From Symsagittifera roscoffensis (taxonomy: Eukaryota > Xenacoelomorpha > Acoela > Convolutidae), in assembly GCF_963678635.1 (NCBI RefSeq), contig NC_087064.1:31844369-31908368 (forward strand): a DNA stretch of 64,000 bases, written 5' to 3'. Position 1 is the first letter of the stretch. Each line of letters starts with the position of its first letter. The notes beneath the pieces are model-generated. The model ran no database searches, was not told where the DNA came from, and saw nothing but the letters and a program-made list of their open reading frames with translations. Positions 11,001-22,144 of this stretch are shown piece after piece. Both the position numbers and the translations under genes were made by a program.

Positions 11001-14000
11001 TTTTTGCCAAGCTTATCGAAAGGTCAATTCTATTAAGAATCAGAAACCAGAGTTACCGTATGCTCGGTTTCTCGAACTATTTGTTCCGTTGAAAATCACA
11101 AAAAGTTTTGGAATTTAGGCAGTCCTGGTTTTTTATACAGATTTTGTAAGTTTTTCGTTGCGCCATGAGACTTGGAGCTTTGTTCATTTCTCGGCTAGTC
11201 CCCTAGGATGAGTTTCTTGCAAACAGATGCCCAGTTCGGTCGTAGACTTCCATCTTCGAATAATCGTCTGCTGGAGTCTAATCTTGCATAAACTGACCGG
11301 GAATTAGCTTCTTGTTCGTAACCTAAAGCAGCACTAAAAACTTATAATTAATCTAGTGCAGAATTCGCCAACAGATTTTATTACGAATCCTGTCCACTGA
11401 TCGGGTCTAATAGCCCTCGGTATGGCATGTAAGGCAGTATAGTTTTTGAAAGATTCGTGGATTACTTTAGCAGTCGTTCTCGTCATTATCTGAACGGACG
11501 GAAACTATCGATACACGTTAGTAAATGCTTGTTCTCGTCCCACACCGCGAGCAATGGGTCGAGCAATCCCATTTGATTTTTTTGGTTTGGTTCTTTCATC
11601 GTATCTAGCTTTGTTAAATCGTCTATCGTCAAAACTTCTATCATCGAAACACAACCGAATGTCATTTGTGTCTCAACTGACAGGGAACCACCGTTTTTCA
11701 AAGAAAATATGCCATTTGAGGTATGTAACTTATCCAAATGTAACTCATCCAAAGTAAGGGCCAAGGTTCTCATTATCGAGATCATGTGTTTCTATAGCTT
11801 CAACGACACAACTTAAAAACTTGTACGCTTTAGTTAAGATTAACTCAGGGTCAAAAAAATCCAGCCAATCGAAGAAAAGGGCCAGAAACCTAACCGGAGG
11901 TATAGCTTCAGCCAATGTCTGGCGACGGAAATTGTCGCCATTAACCCTAACTGAAGGTATTTCACGGTCCATAGCTAGGAATTGACCAAGGGGTTGATAT
12001 CTCACAATTTTGGCAGTGTTCAGTTCGCTTGTGATTTGCAACGCAAATTCTGATCAAATGGTACTTCCGAAGCGTGTCAGTTAGTTTCTTCGCTGCACAT
12101 TCCTTCAGATTACGCAATTAACGTTCTGGTTTTTTTCTGGTTATGAGGTATTTTTGGTGGTTCAATTCATCTCTGGTTGCGCTAGCCGACAGTTCAAAGA
12201 GACGACAAAGCGCGTTAATTTGTGCTACAACAAATAGATCGTCCAACTCCGATAATTTTGGAGCTGTACCGTTCGGATCCCGAGAAAAAAATCAACGAGC
12301 AACATGTTTCTGGGCAAATAATTTTTTAAGGGCCCCTGCCAGGCCTTGCTTCTATGAGTCACGTTTCACTCGCGTACTCCAATTTACATCAAAATGTTGG
12401 TTTTGGACAGAATAATTGAATTTTTTAAGTTTAGCAAATGCCCTACTATGTGTTTCTTCCCATTTTAAACGTGAACGTTTTCTCATGAGATCCTTAAAAA
12501 TTGTTGTGCTAGCAGCTGAATTAGAATTAAACCGAAGAAAATGATGGATTAACGCTATTATCAACCGATTATTGGTTAAGTTCCCGGACTGTTTCATTTT
12601 AACAATCGAGTCGATTTTCCTCTCAACTTCAACTGTACCCTCATTTGAAAATTTGAAACCTAAACACTCATGTTCTTGTGAAAAAATTACATTTACTCTA
12701 ATTTACGGCGGCATTGTTTTCATCCAACACTTCTAAAATTTTTCTTATTTCTCGCCAGTGGCGTTGCTGTGAGCTTCTCATCGCGATGAGAATGTCGTAC
12801 AAGTAGACATGCACTCCCGGTAAATGACCCATCATTGAGCCCATAAATCTTCGGAATTCCTGATTCAAATCACCCAATTCGTAAAATCCCGTTTTAAAAC
12901 AATAAGGACCTGTTATGTTCCCCCGACGATGCTGAATTTGTGTTGTCTACTTGTTTTTCGCTGAGACGCGTTTGCGAGTATGCGAATTTCAGGTGGAGCT
13001 TATGGAACCAAATTGGGTCAGAAGAAATTCCGCTCATCGCGAATGCGACATTGACATCGAGTTCATTTCTCTTGCTTTGTTATCAGTTTCGAACTTGGGG
13101 CCATTTTGACCGTTTCATCCCGTTTAGTTGTAGCGACTGTTAGTAAGATAAAGCAACCCCCGGTACAAATGCCTAGTTTTTCGATGTGCCCTTCTTTCTA
13201 CAATTTTTCTATCGTTGCATCAGCTTTTGTGGATCGTTGCATCAGCTTTTGTGGATCGGTAATACGTGGATCGGTACCCGTTTTCCTTTATCCTGGATCA
13301 GTCGCATCGGTTCGTTGAAATGTCTTCTGACTTCGCAATTTTTAGTTACACCTTTTCGTTCGATGAGACTTTTGTACTCCCTCAACATACATTTGATGTA
13401 TTTACGTTGTACTGGTGAAAATTGGATCTGTGATGTACACTCCCTCCCAGTAAGGTCGCTTAATGCCCGCGTCACTCTCTTCTGTTCCACTTCAATGCCG
13501 AGCAGTGGTAAGATATATTTTCCAATTATGTCTCCTTGACCGCCCTCAGTGATTTATAGTTCAGCATCTTGGGCAATCCAGCCTTCGGGTTCGATATCAA
13601 CATAGGTTCTTCCAATGATTTTGATGACGTCGTTTTGATAATAATCTGTCCTTCAACTTCAGTTCGTATATTTTTCCTTGCGAGACGAAAGATTGTGGGC
13701 TAGCGCAATCTGTTTGGAAATCCTTGCTTCATTGGTTTTTCTCCTTTTTGACGTCCAACGACTTCCAGTTTTTAATTCCAGCCTTATCTCACACCGTACG
13801 GATTGCGAAAACAACGAATCCTTCTTCAACGTCATCGTTACCAAAGCTATGCGTCACAATCGTCTCATAATGGGTAAAATCGCTAGTTCACCTCGTTTTT
13901 TTTACAAGGTTTTCAAATTATCCGCATTCCCCTCAACTGTTACAAATAATGTATCGAGCTGGTCACATATCTTGTTGGTTAGGTTTTAACCAGGTGCCAT

Positions 14001-15359
14001 AGTTATGCTTTTTTTTATCAGCACGTTGATCTTTGATTTCATTTATTGGTTCTCTTTTAACATAACCAGCTTGTTGACACTTTGTCGACAAAACTTGCTA
14101 ACCTTCATTAAAACTTTTTCTGAGTGATTTTGGGAGCCATCTTTTGTATAGAATTTCACCTTTCTCCTGACCACTGCAAAGTGCAAAACGTCAACTGGTG
14201 CGAGTGTTTCCCTACACAATTTCTTGCAAATATGCACGTTTCTCATATTAAATAAAACCAAGTCTCGCTCAATGGCATCTTCCATCTCCTCAAAACGATT
14301 CAGCGTTTCAAAGAACTGCTCCATTCCTTCTGCTTCTCTTTAATTCCTAATAAACAGAACGAATCGCCGATTTGTAACTTTTATTTCTCTATAGAATGCA
14401 TCCACCACTAGCTTACACGTTTCAGTGAAGTCTATGTCTACCATCTTCTGTCTCTAATGTTTTTGATAGAAATATCGTTGTCAGTGTTTGCTTAATGATG
14501 AAAAAGTTTTAATTTCAACCTCTTATCCGCTTCACCCCGGCTAGTTCTTTTGAATAGACATTTTTCCTCCTCGATCCGACGGTTTTTTTGTCTCGTCACG
14601 CTGCATTAGACCCATTATTCCGGCCTTCCCGTTCGTTGCGAATCGCATTAGCATCCTTTTTCTCTGGTTCTCCCAGCGTAGGATAAAGATTTTCTGGGAG
14701 ATCAAATCTTCTATGTCCTGCTCCTTCTTTGCTATTATTTCTAATTGGAGTAGTTGGGCCGAATCTTCCTACGGTGCCGGGAGTTCCTACGATGTTGTGT
14801 GACAGAATACAACTAGGCCGCGATACAACTGCTGGCTGTATCTAATGATACGAATGGCGCTATCTAAAGGTCATATTATGACAATTACGTAATAACATAA
14901 TATAAATACGTCATGCACAGTCTCCATTACAGACCTTGAAGAATTTTCCAAGATTTTTGGAGATTTGCGAGAAAACTATGTTGCTAACAATTTTTTCTGA
15001 CCTTTCATTATGATTTTTCAATCTGAATCGCTTAAGCTCAAAATTAATAAACCTGTTGAAAACTTTTTCTGTGGGTTATCTTGCAAAAGGTTTTGGTTTA
15101 GGCAATTCACCTCCCATGGTTGTGTGTGAACGTAATTATGATAGTTGGATTTGGTCCAGGGCCACTGCGGAGAGACCACCACCCGAATATAGTACATGGT
15201 GCTCCCTACATCATAGCAGGGAAGGATTACCCAGGCACAGGCATTCCTGACATTGACACTAAAGTTGTCAATTTTGAAAACCCGGGAGAAGATTTGACAT
15301 TCCACTGGTTCAAACATAATGTTATGTGCAGAGATAATCCCTGGATATGCGTTGAGTAA
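8003..15359 (+). CDS. Host gene copy A, last four exons (unrecognised nematode protein)
   Basis: Exons read by eye: about 8003-8136 (start uncertain), 8636-8796, 9013-9143 and 15102-15359. Donors are GTAAGT, GTAAAA and GTTAGC; the acceptors are CTTTTAG, TTTTTCAG and GGTTTAG. All phases agree (2/1, 1/2, 0/0), and the joined frame is open to a TAA after CRDNPWICVE. Recognisable blocks are ESLVFWLANGVGKYGDTC, RTCVRWFETLAWENWRP, CCTGQVAQYMRNG, KLTDYTNESKPLNLL, IMIVGFGPGPLRRDHHP and LTFHWFKHNVMCRDNP. The 131-bp third exon equals in length and phase the 62,950-63,080 exon of the minus-strand gene. The last intron holds a 5.5-kb gypsy element. The protein ends where the minus-strand paralogue continues with a lysine/glycine-rich tail. 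I do not recognise the family. The 5' part seems decayed, so this copy may be dead or truncated. Confidence 0.5.
9418..9522. repeat. Left terminal-repeat-like segment of the gypsy element, copy A
   Basis: This segment shares with 14,837-14,931 the words TATCTAATGAT, TATGACAAT, TAATAACATAA and AGTCTCCA(C/T)TAC, in the same order and orientation. About 105 bp is short for an LTR, so this may be the remnant of a longer one. Confidence 0.5.
9701..9985 (-). pseudogene. 3'-terminal ORF of gypsy element, copy A
   Basis: Open for 94 codons, ending in an acidic carboxyl tail (MTEEDQRQVLEELENL). In block B the same frame is open for 130 codons, so here the amino-terminal part has been lost by mutation. 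It lies after the integrase and may be the tail of Pol or a separate small protein. Rich in Ala, Glu, Ser and Asp with no recognisable domain. Plus-strand ORFs across it are shadows. Confidence 0.4.
10990..11785 (-). pseudogene. Integrase remnant, gypsy copy A
   Basis: The open piece 11,785-11,486 ends near LLTCIDSFRPFR, which fits the first catalytic Asp region of retroviral-type integrases (IDSF). Further on, AIPRAIRPDQWTGFVIK fits the second catalytic region, where a Ser/Pro-Asp-x-Gly motif is usual. Here Gly is replaced by Trp. The Glu of the DDE triad could not be placed. Several stops lie between the pieces. Confidence 0.6.
12352..13490 (-). pseudogene. Reverse transcriptase and start of RNase H, gypsy copy A
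   Basis: The amino-terminal part (13,490-13,242) has the RT entry region with VQRKYIKCMLREYKSLIE. Further on, IEKLGICTGG and TVATTKRD fit the fingers/palm. The catalytic motif reads YLYD at 12,794-12,805 instead of YLDD, so one of the two metal-binding aspartates is lost. The thumb follows (EHEYLGFKF, WEETHSRAFAKLKKF) and leads into an RNase H-like FDVNW. Compared with block B there is a 22-bp tandem duplication near 13,215-13,258 and a small indel near 12,735. The same catalytic change occurs in block B. Confidence 0.8.
13560..13990 (-). pseudogene. Protease/linker region of gypsy element, copy A
   Basis: Minus-strand frames between the gag-like ORF and RT. They contain a 61-codon open piece (13,844-13,659) and, just before RT, a segment ending EGGQGDIIGKYILPLLGIEV. 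Position and hydrophobic pattern suit the aspartic protease carboxyl part. The catalytic Asp-Thr/Ser-Gly was not found, so the assignment rests on position. Confidence 0.35.
14043..14324 (-). pseudogene. gag-like ORF of gypsy element, copy A
   Basis: A 93-codon ORF beginning MEQFFETLNRFEEMEDAIER, with basic and Cys-containing stretches further on. It is the first open piece in the element's own direction, which suits gag. No zinc knuckle or major homology region could be identified. Nearly the same in block B (31,832-32,113). Confidence 0.4.
14837..14931. repeat. Right terminal-repeat-like segment of the gypsy element, copy A
   Basis: Begins TGTATCTAATGAT and ends TCTCCATTACA, so its ends read TGTA...TACA, as LTR ends do. 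An internal segment present in block B is missing here. It contains TATAAATA on the plus strand. Confidence 0.5.
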
Positions 15360-17640
15360 CAACTCGAGATTGAAACGGCATATTCTGTTTTGTTCTCATA
15401 CAGAACAAATCAATAAAAATCGGGTTTTGATAATACTGCGCAGTAAGCGAAAGTATCATTGCAGTTTTAGAAAAAAAACGATTTATAATTTAACAACCCG
15501 CGCCGAGATTTTGGGTAAATTTGATGATATGAATATTTCGTTGATTAAAATGAGATCTAGATAATGCATTTCAACACGTAAAGTTTTTAAAGATCATAAT
15601 ATCAATTGTTTGCGAAAACAAAAAAATCCATTGCTTTCCATCATAAACGATCAATAGCTATTTTATTTTGTTTTAGAAATAACTCAAAATGTTTTCCAGC
15701 ATAAAATCTATTAATTCTATCCAGCATTAATTCTTTTTTTGAGATTTTCACCGTTTGATTTACTTTTTGTGACTTTCTGCAAACCTCGAACCCGAACGAA
15801 TTCCTTCTTCCCCAGCTATCGTTCTTACAACCCCAATTACCTCACACCCAACACTACATTCCCACTCCTACTACACTTTGACCTCAAATTAGTTGCGAGA
15901 CAACAAAACTTTTAAATGCTTTTAATAACTCGTCAAAAAGATCTGATAAAAAAATGAAAATTGACTGAATAAAATCAAGACTGCTCGCATAGCAGGGCAA
16001 AGCCATAAAAGTTCCGACTGTTTTTTATTAGATATGAGTAGTTTTTGATGGAAAGGAAATGGAAAACCGTATTTGAACAAAATCAGGGGTGAAAATTCAG
16101 TATCAGGTGTGAAGATCAGGTGTTAGTTTTGAGTTGTTTTGATGAAAAAATATTGAAAACCGTATTTGAACAACAAAATTAGTTGCGAAGACTTAATTAA
16201 CTCGACCTTAGCCTCAATAAGCTTGCCTCAATTAGTTTGGAACATTTTTGTGTTGTTTCAGTTAACAGCGTCAGGTAGACTTTGAGCATGACTTGAATAA
16301 ATTAGAAGTTTTTAATCAAGAGATTTTTTAGATTCCAATGAAATTTTTTAAAAATAAAATTGAAAGAAAATTTTGTAAGTTTCAGTGTAGTCTGGAGAAA
16401 TTTCTATCTAGATTTATGTAAAATTATATAAAACGCTATGGCTATAAACTTCAGACAACTTTACCAATGTTATAAAACTGATTTCAATGTTATCACGGCA
16501 AATCAGTGTGTCTGCAAGTTTTTTATTACAAGGAAAACTCACAAAATGATGAGGACATAAAAATGGACTTAAGAATAGAAAGTCTGACGACAAAAATGTG
16601 TGTCAAAATTGAAAAGTGCCATTAGTTTACCGCATCGGTATCATCTCAATTTCGTGTTTAGGACTGCGATATGCAGAAGTTTTAAACTTTTAAAAAGCTG
16701 CTTTTTGTATTCTCGGGTAAATATTTTTAACCGGCAATGACAAAACCCAGTTGCAGCACGTGAGTTAATTGAAATCAAAACGGGGGAAAAATTTTGGACT
16801 ATACTTTTTACAAACCCCGACTTGTTGCTCTGAATGCACACCCCGAAGTTTGCAATGAATGCCAAATTAGGTTAAGTAGAAAGCCACAATTTTTTGAATA
16901 ACATCAAGTTTTTGGAGAAAGAGATAATATTTAAGTCAAATTTGTCGCTCAAGCAACAACGTTGGGTCGTTTGGTGATTTTTCCGAGGGTAAATGAGTTT
17001 CAGTTTTCGGTTGGATTCTCAACTCAGACATGTTCGTTTTTTGGTTTGTTTTCGAACACAATCTGATAGTTTGATCATTTTTGGAAAGATATATTGAAAA
17101 GTATTAACCTGGCTGATAAATTGAGTAAAAAACTAGTTTTTTTATAGCACATGGTAGCACAGTATATAAGACAAGTTTAGGAATTTTTGAATTGAATTAG
17201 CAAAATGAAATGAGACAGGATGTTTTGTCGAAAAAACGCGTTAACAAAACAATCAAGACTGCTCGTATATCAGTCCAAAATGTGCCAATTGAGATTTTTT
17301 GTTTTAGAAAACAGACAACAGAATAACTATAAAAGATTTTCTCTCGTTTTTTTCATATTTTCAACCCAGATGACATATAAGAACATGGTATACAAAGGGT
17401 AGCGTCTCTTATTCTATGAAAAAAAAACTAATTTTCTTGCCTCTTTTTGGTTTGCAACTCATTAATCCGTTGCTAAAGCGTGTTATGAGCACACATTATA
17501 TCATGCCATATTAATCCCAAATTAACCAAGTAGCAATTGATAAACCCCGTATTTTACATAAAATAATCACAGGTGATTTTTTTCTTTTTTTTTGAGCGCA
17601 GGTATCAAAACATCTTTTTGTGAATGGTTTTATTGGTTTT
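15360..17640. other. AT-rich sequence downstream of gene copy A, no gene seen
   Basis: Shared with 33,189-35,400 and 37,220-39,430. Open frames here are short and not conserved in frame between copies. The stretch around 15.8 kb (AACCCGAACGAATTCC...) is richer in GC than its surroundings but has no exon signature I can defend. Confidence 0.4.
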
Positions 17641-19760
17641 GTCTATATGCAGATCGTCCGCGAAAAATGTGTGAACATGTGGATTGTAGTCTGCTGTGAC
17701 TATAGCTAGATGGGAGTGGTTTTCTTGAACTATTAATGCTTTGAACGTTTTTTTTTGGTAAAATTTGATTTATTTTCATATATTGTTAAAAAATATTTTC
17801 GGTCTTTATATTTTGGTGGTCGAATCCATTTATCTTGTAGTTCTTGTCTGCATTCGGCAACTCTATGTCTGTATCCACACCTTTTTTGAATGATGGGTTT
17901 CCCTTAAAATTCGGGTTTTTATCAATTTTATTCGGAATTTGAGTAATTTTTTCTGCTAAATCATTATCGGAGTCTTGGATGTTTTTATTTGTTAAATTGT
18001 TTGTTGGATATTGATTATGTATAGTAATTTTGTTTCTTCTAATTTCACTGTGATTTCTGCTTGTTCCAATTTGTCTACGAAATTGCGGAGAACGGTTTCT
18101 GGTTCTCGAAATGATATTACATGGGATGCTCTCTTTTTTTATTGCTATTATTCTGAAGAGAATATATGCCATTTTTGTGTTTTTATAGTCTAGTGTATGT
18201 AGAGAGTATGCTTTTCTCCACTGGAACTTCAATTTTCACAGCTAGTTGTTTTATAGTTTCGTTTGGAAGTATGCGAATTTTCTTGCATATAACTATTTGA
18301 TGCTGTTTGTTTCTTCGGAGACAAACCTTTGAGAAATTTTTTTTAAAAATTGTTTTCAGTCGGATTATTGAAAACCTTCTATTGGTAGAATTGAAAACCT
18401 TTTTTGAGCTGAACCTTCAAGTGTAGTTTGTATCAAGGCTGCAGGTTAATGAATCCAGTTTTGGTGAAATGGTGTATTTATAGGTTGTGGAACTTTTTAT
18501 TTAATATTAGGTTAGCTCTGACAGCGTTTAAACAATCTTCTACCAGGATTCATTGTCATCTGGAGTGATTCTGCTGTTTTTTGAATTCGTGCAAAGTTTG
18601 TAACTTAGATTTGGTGATTTTACATTGTTGTAAATAATAGGGTAGTGGTATTTCAATTCTCATTGAATCGTATAGGTAACCTGGAGTATTCATTTGGTAT
18701 TGCGATGTCACATTATTATCTGATTGTACGAAGTTTTGTCTTGTAGGATATTGTTGTTGTGCTTGTCGTGGTCTTGAAAGATTCATATAAGGGTCCAAAC
18801 AGTCTGCTTGAAAATGTCATCTGGTTGATCTATATAATTCCAATGGTTTTTCACCTGCTTTTTTGATAGAGTTGTAAATCTCGTTGAAAGTAACCTTGAT
18901 ATTCTGAAAAATGTGGCTGGTTTCTGGTGAACAGTCTTTTATTTGCGATATTTTTCTTTTGTGGAAAAAATGGCCGTTTTTAGAATGAATTGTCTGAAGT
19001 TTTTTCTTATTGTTAAAATTTACAGAACGAAGCAATGGTTTTTTGGTATCTGTTGGGTATATATATGTTATTGAGATTGACATCGTGTTTTGCAAATGGT
19101 CGTGCCATTGGGTTGTTGATATTGTTGTTTGTGAAAAAACCGTAATTATGGTTTGCAATTTTGTTAACACTTGTTAGTTGGGCGTTTTTTGGTTTTCGGT
19201 CTATGCGTGTGGCAGTTCATATCTGAGTTTTTCAGTTTGATTGTCGATTTTACTGTTGATTGTAGTGCTGTCGGTGTTTTTATTGTGTGGTAGTGCAATT
19301 GTTGAATGTGTAGAAGAAATAATTATTTATGTTGTTGTGGGTTTTGTTTCAACTATTTCTTCATTAACAAAAAGTGACGGTGTTTAGATGTGCGTCAGAC
19401 TTTTAGTTCCTTTTATGTTTTCTTGTGTAAAAATAATTGTTGAATTTAGAGTTTTTTAATCCTTTCTCTACAAATTGGGTTTTAGTTCAAAGGTGTGGAA
19501 TCAGTTGTTACTAGAATTATTCTTGAATAATTTTTATGTAGCGAGATGGTTGCAATTGCTGCTCTTCAGATATTGTTGGGAATATTAAAAAATACAACTT
19601 TCCGGATCCCAAACTCAATCTGTTCCATCAATTACTATTGATCCGTCATCATTTTGTGGCCTGAAAGTTTTTCTTGCTTGTGATATGAGATCTAGATTAT
19701 GTTGTAGATAATCTATAATGAACCAAGCCAGGATGCTTCGATTATTTAAATTATCATCTT
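17640..19760 (-). pseudogene. gag-like module M1, block A
   Basis: Minus-strand pieces in order: 19,170-18,817 (basic, Thr/Ser-rich), 18,798-18,556 (Gln/Pro-rich, RPRQAQQQYPTRQNFVQSD), 18,232-17,786 (basic). In other frames the last piece holds a capsid-like segment and a zinc-knuckle-like CGYRHRVAEC at 17,850-17,879. After the knuckle comes IVQENHSHLAIVTADYNPH. Before it, at about 19.63-19.75 kb, are remnants of an amino-terminal domain seen better at 41.45-41.78 kb. This order fits a retroelement Gag, but I cannot name the family. Stops and frame changes show it is dead. The amino-terminal end was lost with a deletion at about 19.76 kb. Confidence 0.45.
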
Positions 19761-19833
19761 TTTTTTTCAGACGAAGAAGATCATTTACAGGAACAGGAAG
19801 CCCTCGAGAGGCTGGGATTGTATAATTTTATTT
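19760..19833. other. Deletion junction with filler sequence
   Basis: Block B holds about 1.4-1.5 kb (41,600-43,071) where block A has only about 75 bp. The filler (ACGAAGAAGATCATTTACAG and on to GAGAGGCTGGGATTG) is richer in GC than its surroundings and has no match in block B that I can see. Confidence 0.6.
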
Positions 19834-20289
19834 ATGAAACTAATCAGAACTCTTTTCACTATTAATTTTTTTGTATTTCACTCATTCAATAAAAATGAAA
19901 TTTGTTAGGTTTTTAGAAACTTAGTGCAGTTTGAAAAATTTGAAGTAGAAGGTGGGTCTGTGTTTGAATGATACTATTATACTTAATTGTACATCTTAGT
20001 GAGATGTATAGCTCTGAAATGAATCTTACTGCTCATTTATTGCAATTTATATCAATGAGTAAAATAGTACTGCATAAATGGTTTTGTAGAGAAACAGTAG
20101 TTATAGACTGCTTCTTTGTTTCACGATATAGAGGTTTGTTTTGTCCTTGTGGTTGCCCTTTTAATCGTTTGAATTGATTAGATTTATTGAGACGTGGAAT
20201 TAACATAATTGTGTTTTCAATTTGGTTGATCTTCAGTTTGGCATTTTTGATCTTATTTGGGCCAAAATAGTAGAGGATGAGCTTAAGTC

Positions 20290-22110
20290 GAGGGTGGCTT
20301 CCTCATAGAATGTTCTTGGATAAAGTACACCGTCTTTCCGTCAATTAGATTTGGTGATTTCTTGTTGTTGTAAATAATAATAACAGGGTTGTGGAATTTC
20401 ATTCCTCATTGAAACTGGTAGGTAGCCTTGAGTATTCAATTGGTAATTTGATGTCATGTTTTTATCTGATTGTACGAAGTTCTGTCTTGTAGGTGATTGT
20501 TGTTGTGTTTGTCGCGGTCTTTCAAGTTTCATGTTAGGGTAAAAAAATATGGTTGAAAATGTCAGCCGAGCCGAGTGATCTATATCTTTCCATTGGTTGT
20601 TTGGCTGGTTTTCTTTCATGATGTTGTAAGTTTTGATGAAAGTAATCTCCATCTTCTGAATAATTTGGCTGGTTTCATATGAATTGTCAATTATTTGAAT
20701 TATTTTGTTTTGTTGACAAAATCGTTTTCAGTATGACCAGTTTTCTTTCATTGCTAAAAAAACAGGTTGGGGTACTGGTTTTTTTGGTATCTGTTTGTAT
20801 ATTTATGTTCTTGAGGTTGGATTTGTGTTGTAACAAGTTGTCGTACCCTTGGATTGTTGATATTATTGTTTGTGAAACAATCTATAATTTGATTTGCAAA
20901 AACATTACCATTTGTATATTTCGGTTTCTAGTTGGGCGTTTTTTAGTATTTGGTCTATGCGCTTGGTAGTCCGTTTGTGAGTTTTTTTGGTACGACTGTT
21001 GGTTTGACTGTTGACTGTGGCGTGTTGGTGCTTTTATTGTGTGGTGAACGGATTATTGCTTTTATTGTGTGGTTGTAATTGTTGGATGAAATGATGAAAT
21101 ACTTCGTTGTGTGGTTGTGGGTAGTGTTTCAACTATTTCTTCATTGACAAAGTCTGACGCTTCTTGGTTATCTTGTTGTGTCAGATCTTTAGTTGCTTTT
21201 AGACTTTCTTGCGTATTTATGAATGTTGAATTTAGAGTGTTATTGAAACCTTTTCTCTAAATATTGTGTTATAGTTTAAAGATGTGGTATCAATTGCTAA
21301 TAGAGTTACTCTTAAGTTTCTTATGTACCGTGGTGATTACAAGTGCTGCGCTTGAGATATAGTTTGGTACGTTGGAAAATACAACGTGAGTCCGTATCCC
21401 AAACTTAATTTGTTCCATCTGCTACTATTGATTCATCGTCATTTTGTGGCCTTAAATTTTTTCTTGCTTTTGAGATGAGATCTAGATTATTTGGTAAATA
21501 GTCTATAAAGAACCATGCTAGGATTCTTTTGCGGGTCAGTTTTAACTATTTGCGATATTTCAATATCACTGAGTGATTCAAGAATTGAATCAAAAAAACG
21601 TGAGAAAAGAAAATTTTCTCGTCTTACTATTGCATGTCGAGAGGATTTTGGTGGAGTTGTATAAACTGTATCGTTAGTTTCTATTAGGAAACGTAAGTAT
21701 AAATGATACAGAAAACATCATTTGTGAAAATGGAGTACGCTCTTTCCGAGTTTTGATCTTGTACAAATTCAAAATATTCTTCAAAAGATTTTGAAAAATC
21801 TAATTCAATGTCATCTGTCTGTATTCAATGTGATTGTTGATTCGATGAATTTGGTGATAAATTTTCGATTGTGAATATTCCATGGTGTAAACTTACTTTA
21901 CAAACACCAGATAAATAATGATCAAATACTTGTCTTCTGATTTTAACACTTTCCCTGGGAATTATTGTTCACATGGACGGTTATCTCTTTGGAACAAGTT
22001 TACCAATAAATTATGGCAAAATTGCACTTGTCCTCGTGATAGATCGCTTGTTGGGTTGAGAATGAAGAGAATTGTAGTGTTATTGTCAAAACTTTTGTCG
22101 TGTTGAATCA
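20290..22110 (-). pseudogene. gag-like module M2, block A
   Basis: A second, diverged copy of the M1 module in the same orientation. The piece 20,652-20,341 repeats the Gln/Pro-rich part (RPRQTQQQSPTRQNFVQSD). The amino-terminal domain lies at about 22.1-21.4 kb (QVQFCHNLLVNLFQRDN, then DIEISQIVKTD) with stops. At the DNA level M1 and M2 align through the whole 18.6-19.15 and 20.34-20.88 stretches, visibly diverged. M2 stops before the capsid/zinc-knuckle part, so it is a partial copy. Confidence 0.45.
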
Positions 22111-22144
22111 TTTTTTGTGCGGTATTACGGTTAATGTGTAACTT

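Larger units (their letters stand above)
9418..14931 (-). mobile_element. Decayed Ty3/gypsy retrotransposon in the last intron of copy A
   Basis: Minus-strand order from right to left: gag-like ORF (14,324-14,043), protease/linker (about 13.99-13.5 kb), reverse transcriptase (13.49-12.35 kb), RNase H remnant (about 12.4-12.0 kb), integrase (11.79-11.0 kb), then an extra 3' region. RT-RNase H-IN order is that of Ty3/gypsy. Stops and frameshifts are frequent. Short similar segments lie at both ends (9418-9522 and 14,837-14,931) and may be terminal repeats. No target-site duplication was evident. Confidence 0.8.

Noticed and set aside
14881-14931. TATAAATA as a plus-strand promoter of a host gene
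   Set aside because: It lies in the terminal-repeat-like segment of the gypsy element and the exon downstream is an internal (last) exon with an acceptor site.
6737-15359. Copy A as a processed retrocopy
   Set aside because: Splice sites and introns are retained and phases match the paralogue, so it arose at the DNA level.
20679-20969. Plus-strand ORF of 96 codons with hydrophobic, membrane-like sequence (also 43,977-44,216)
   Set aside because: Antisense of the T-poor gag-like linker. Hydrophobicity is what AAT/AAC-rich coding sequence gives when read backwards.
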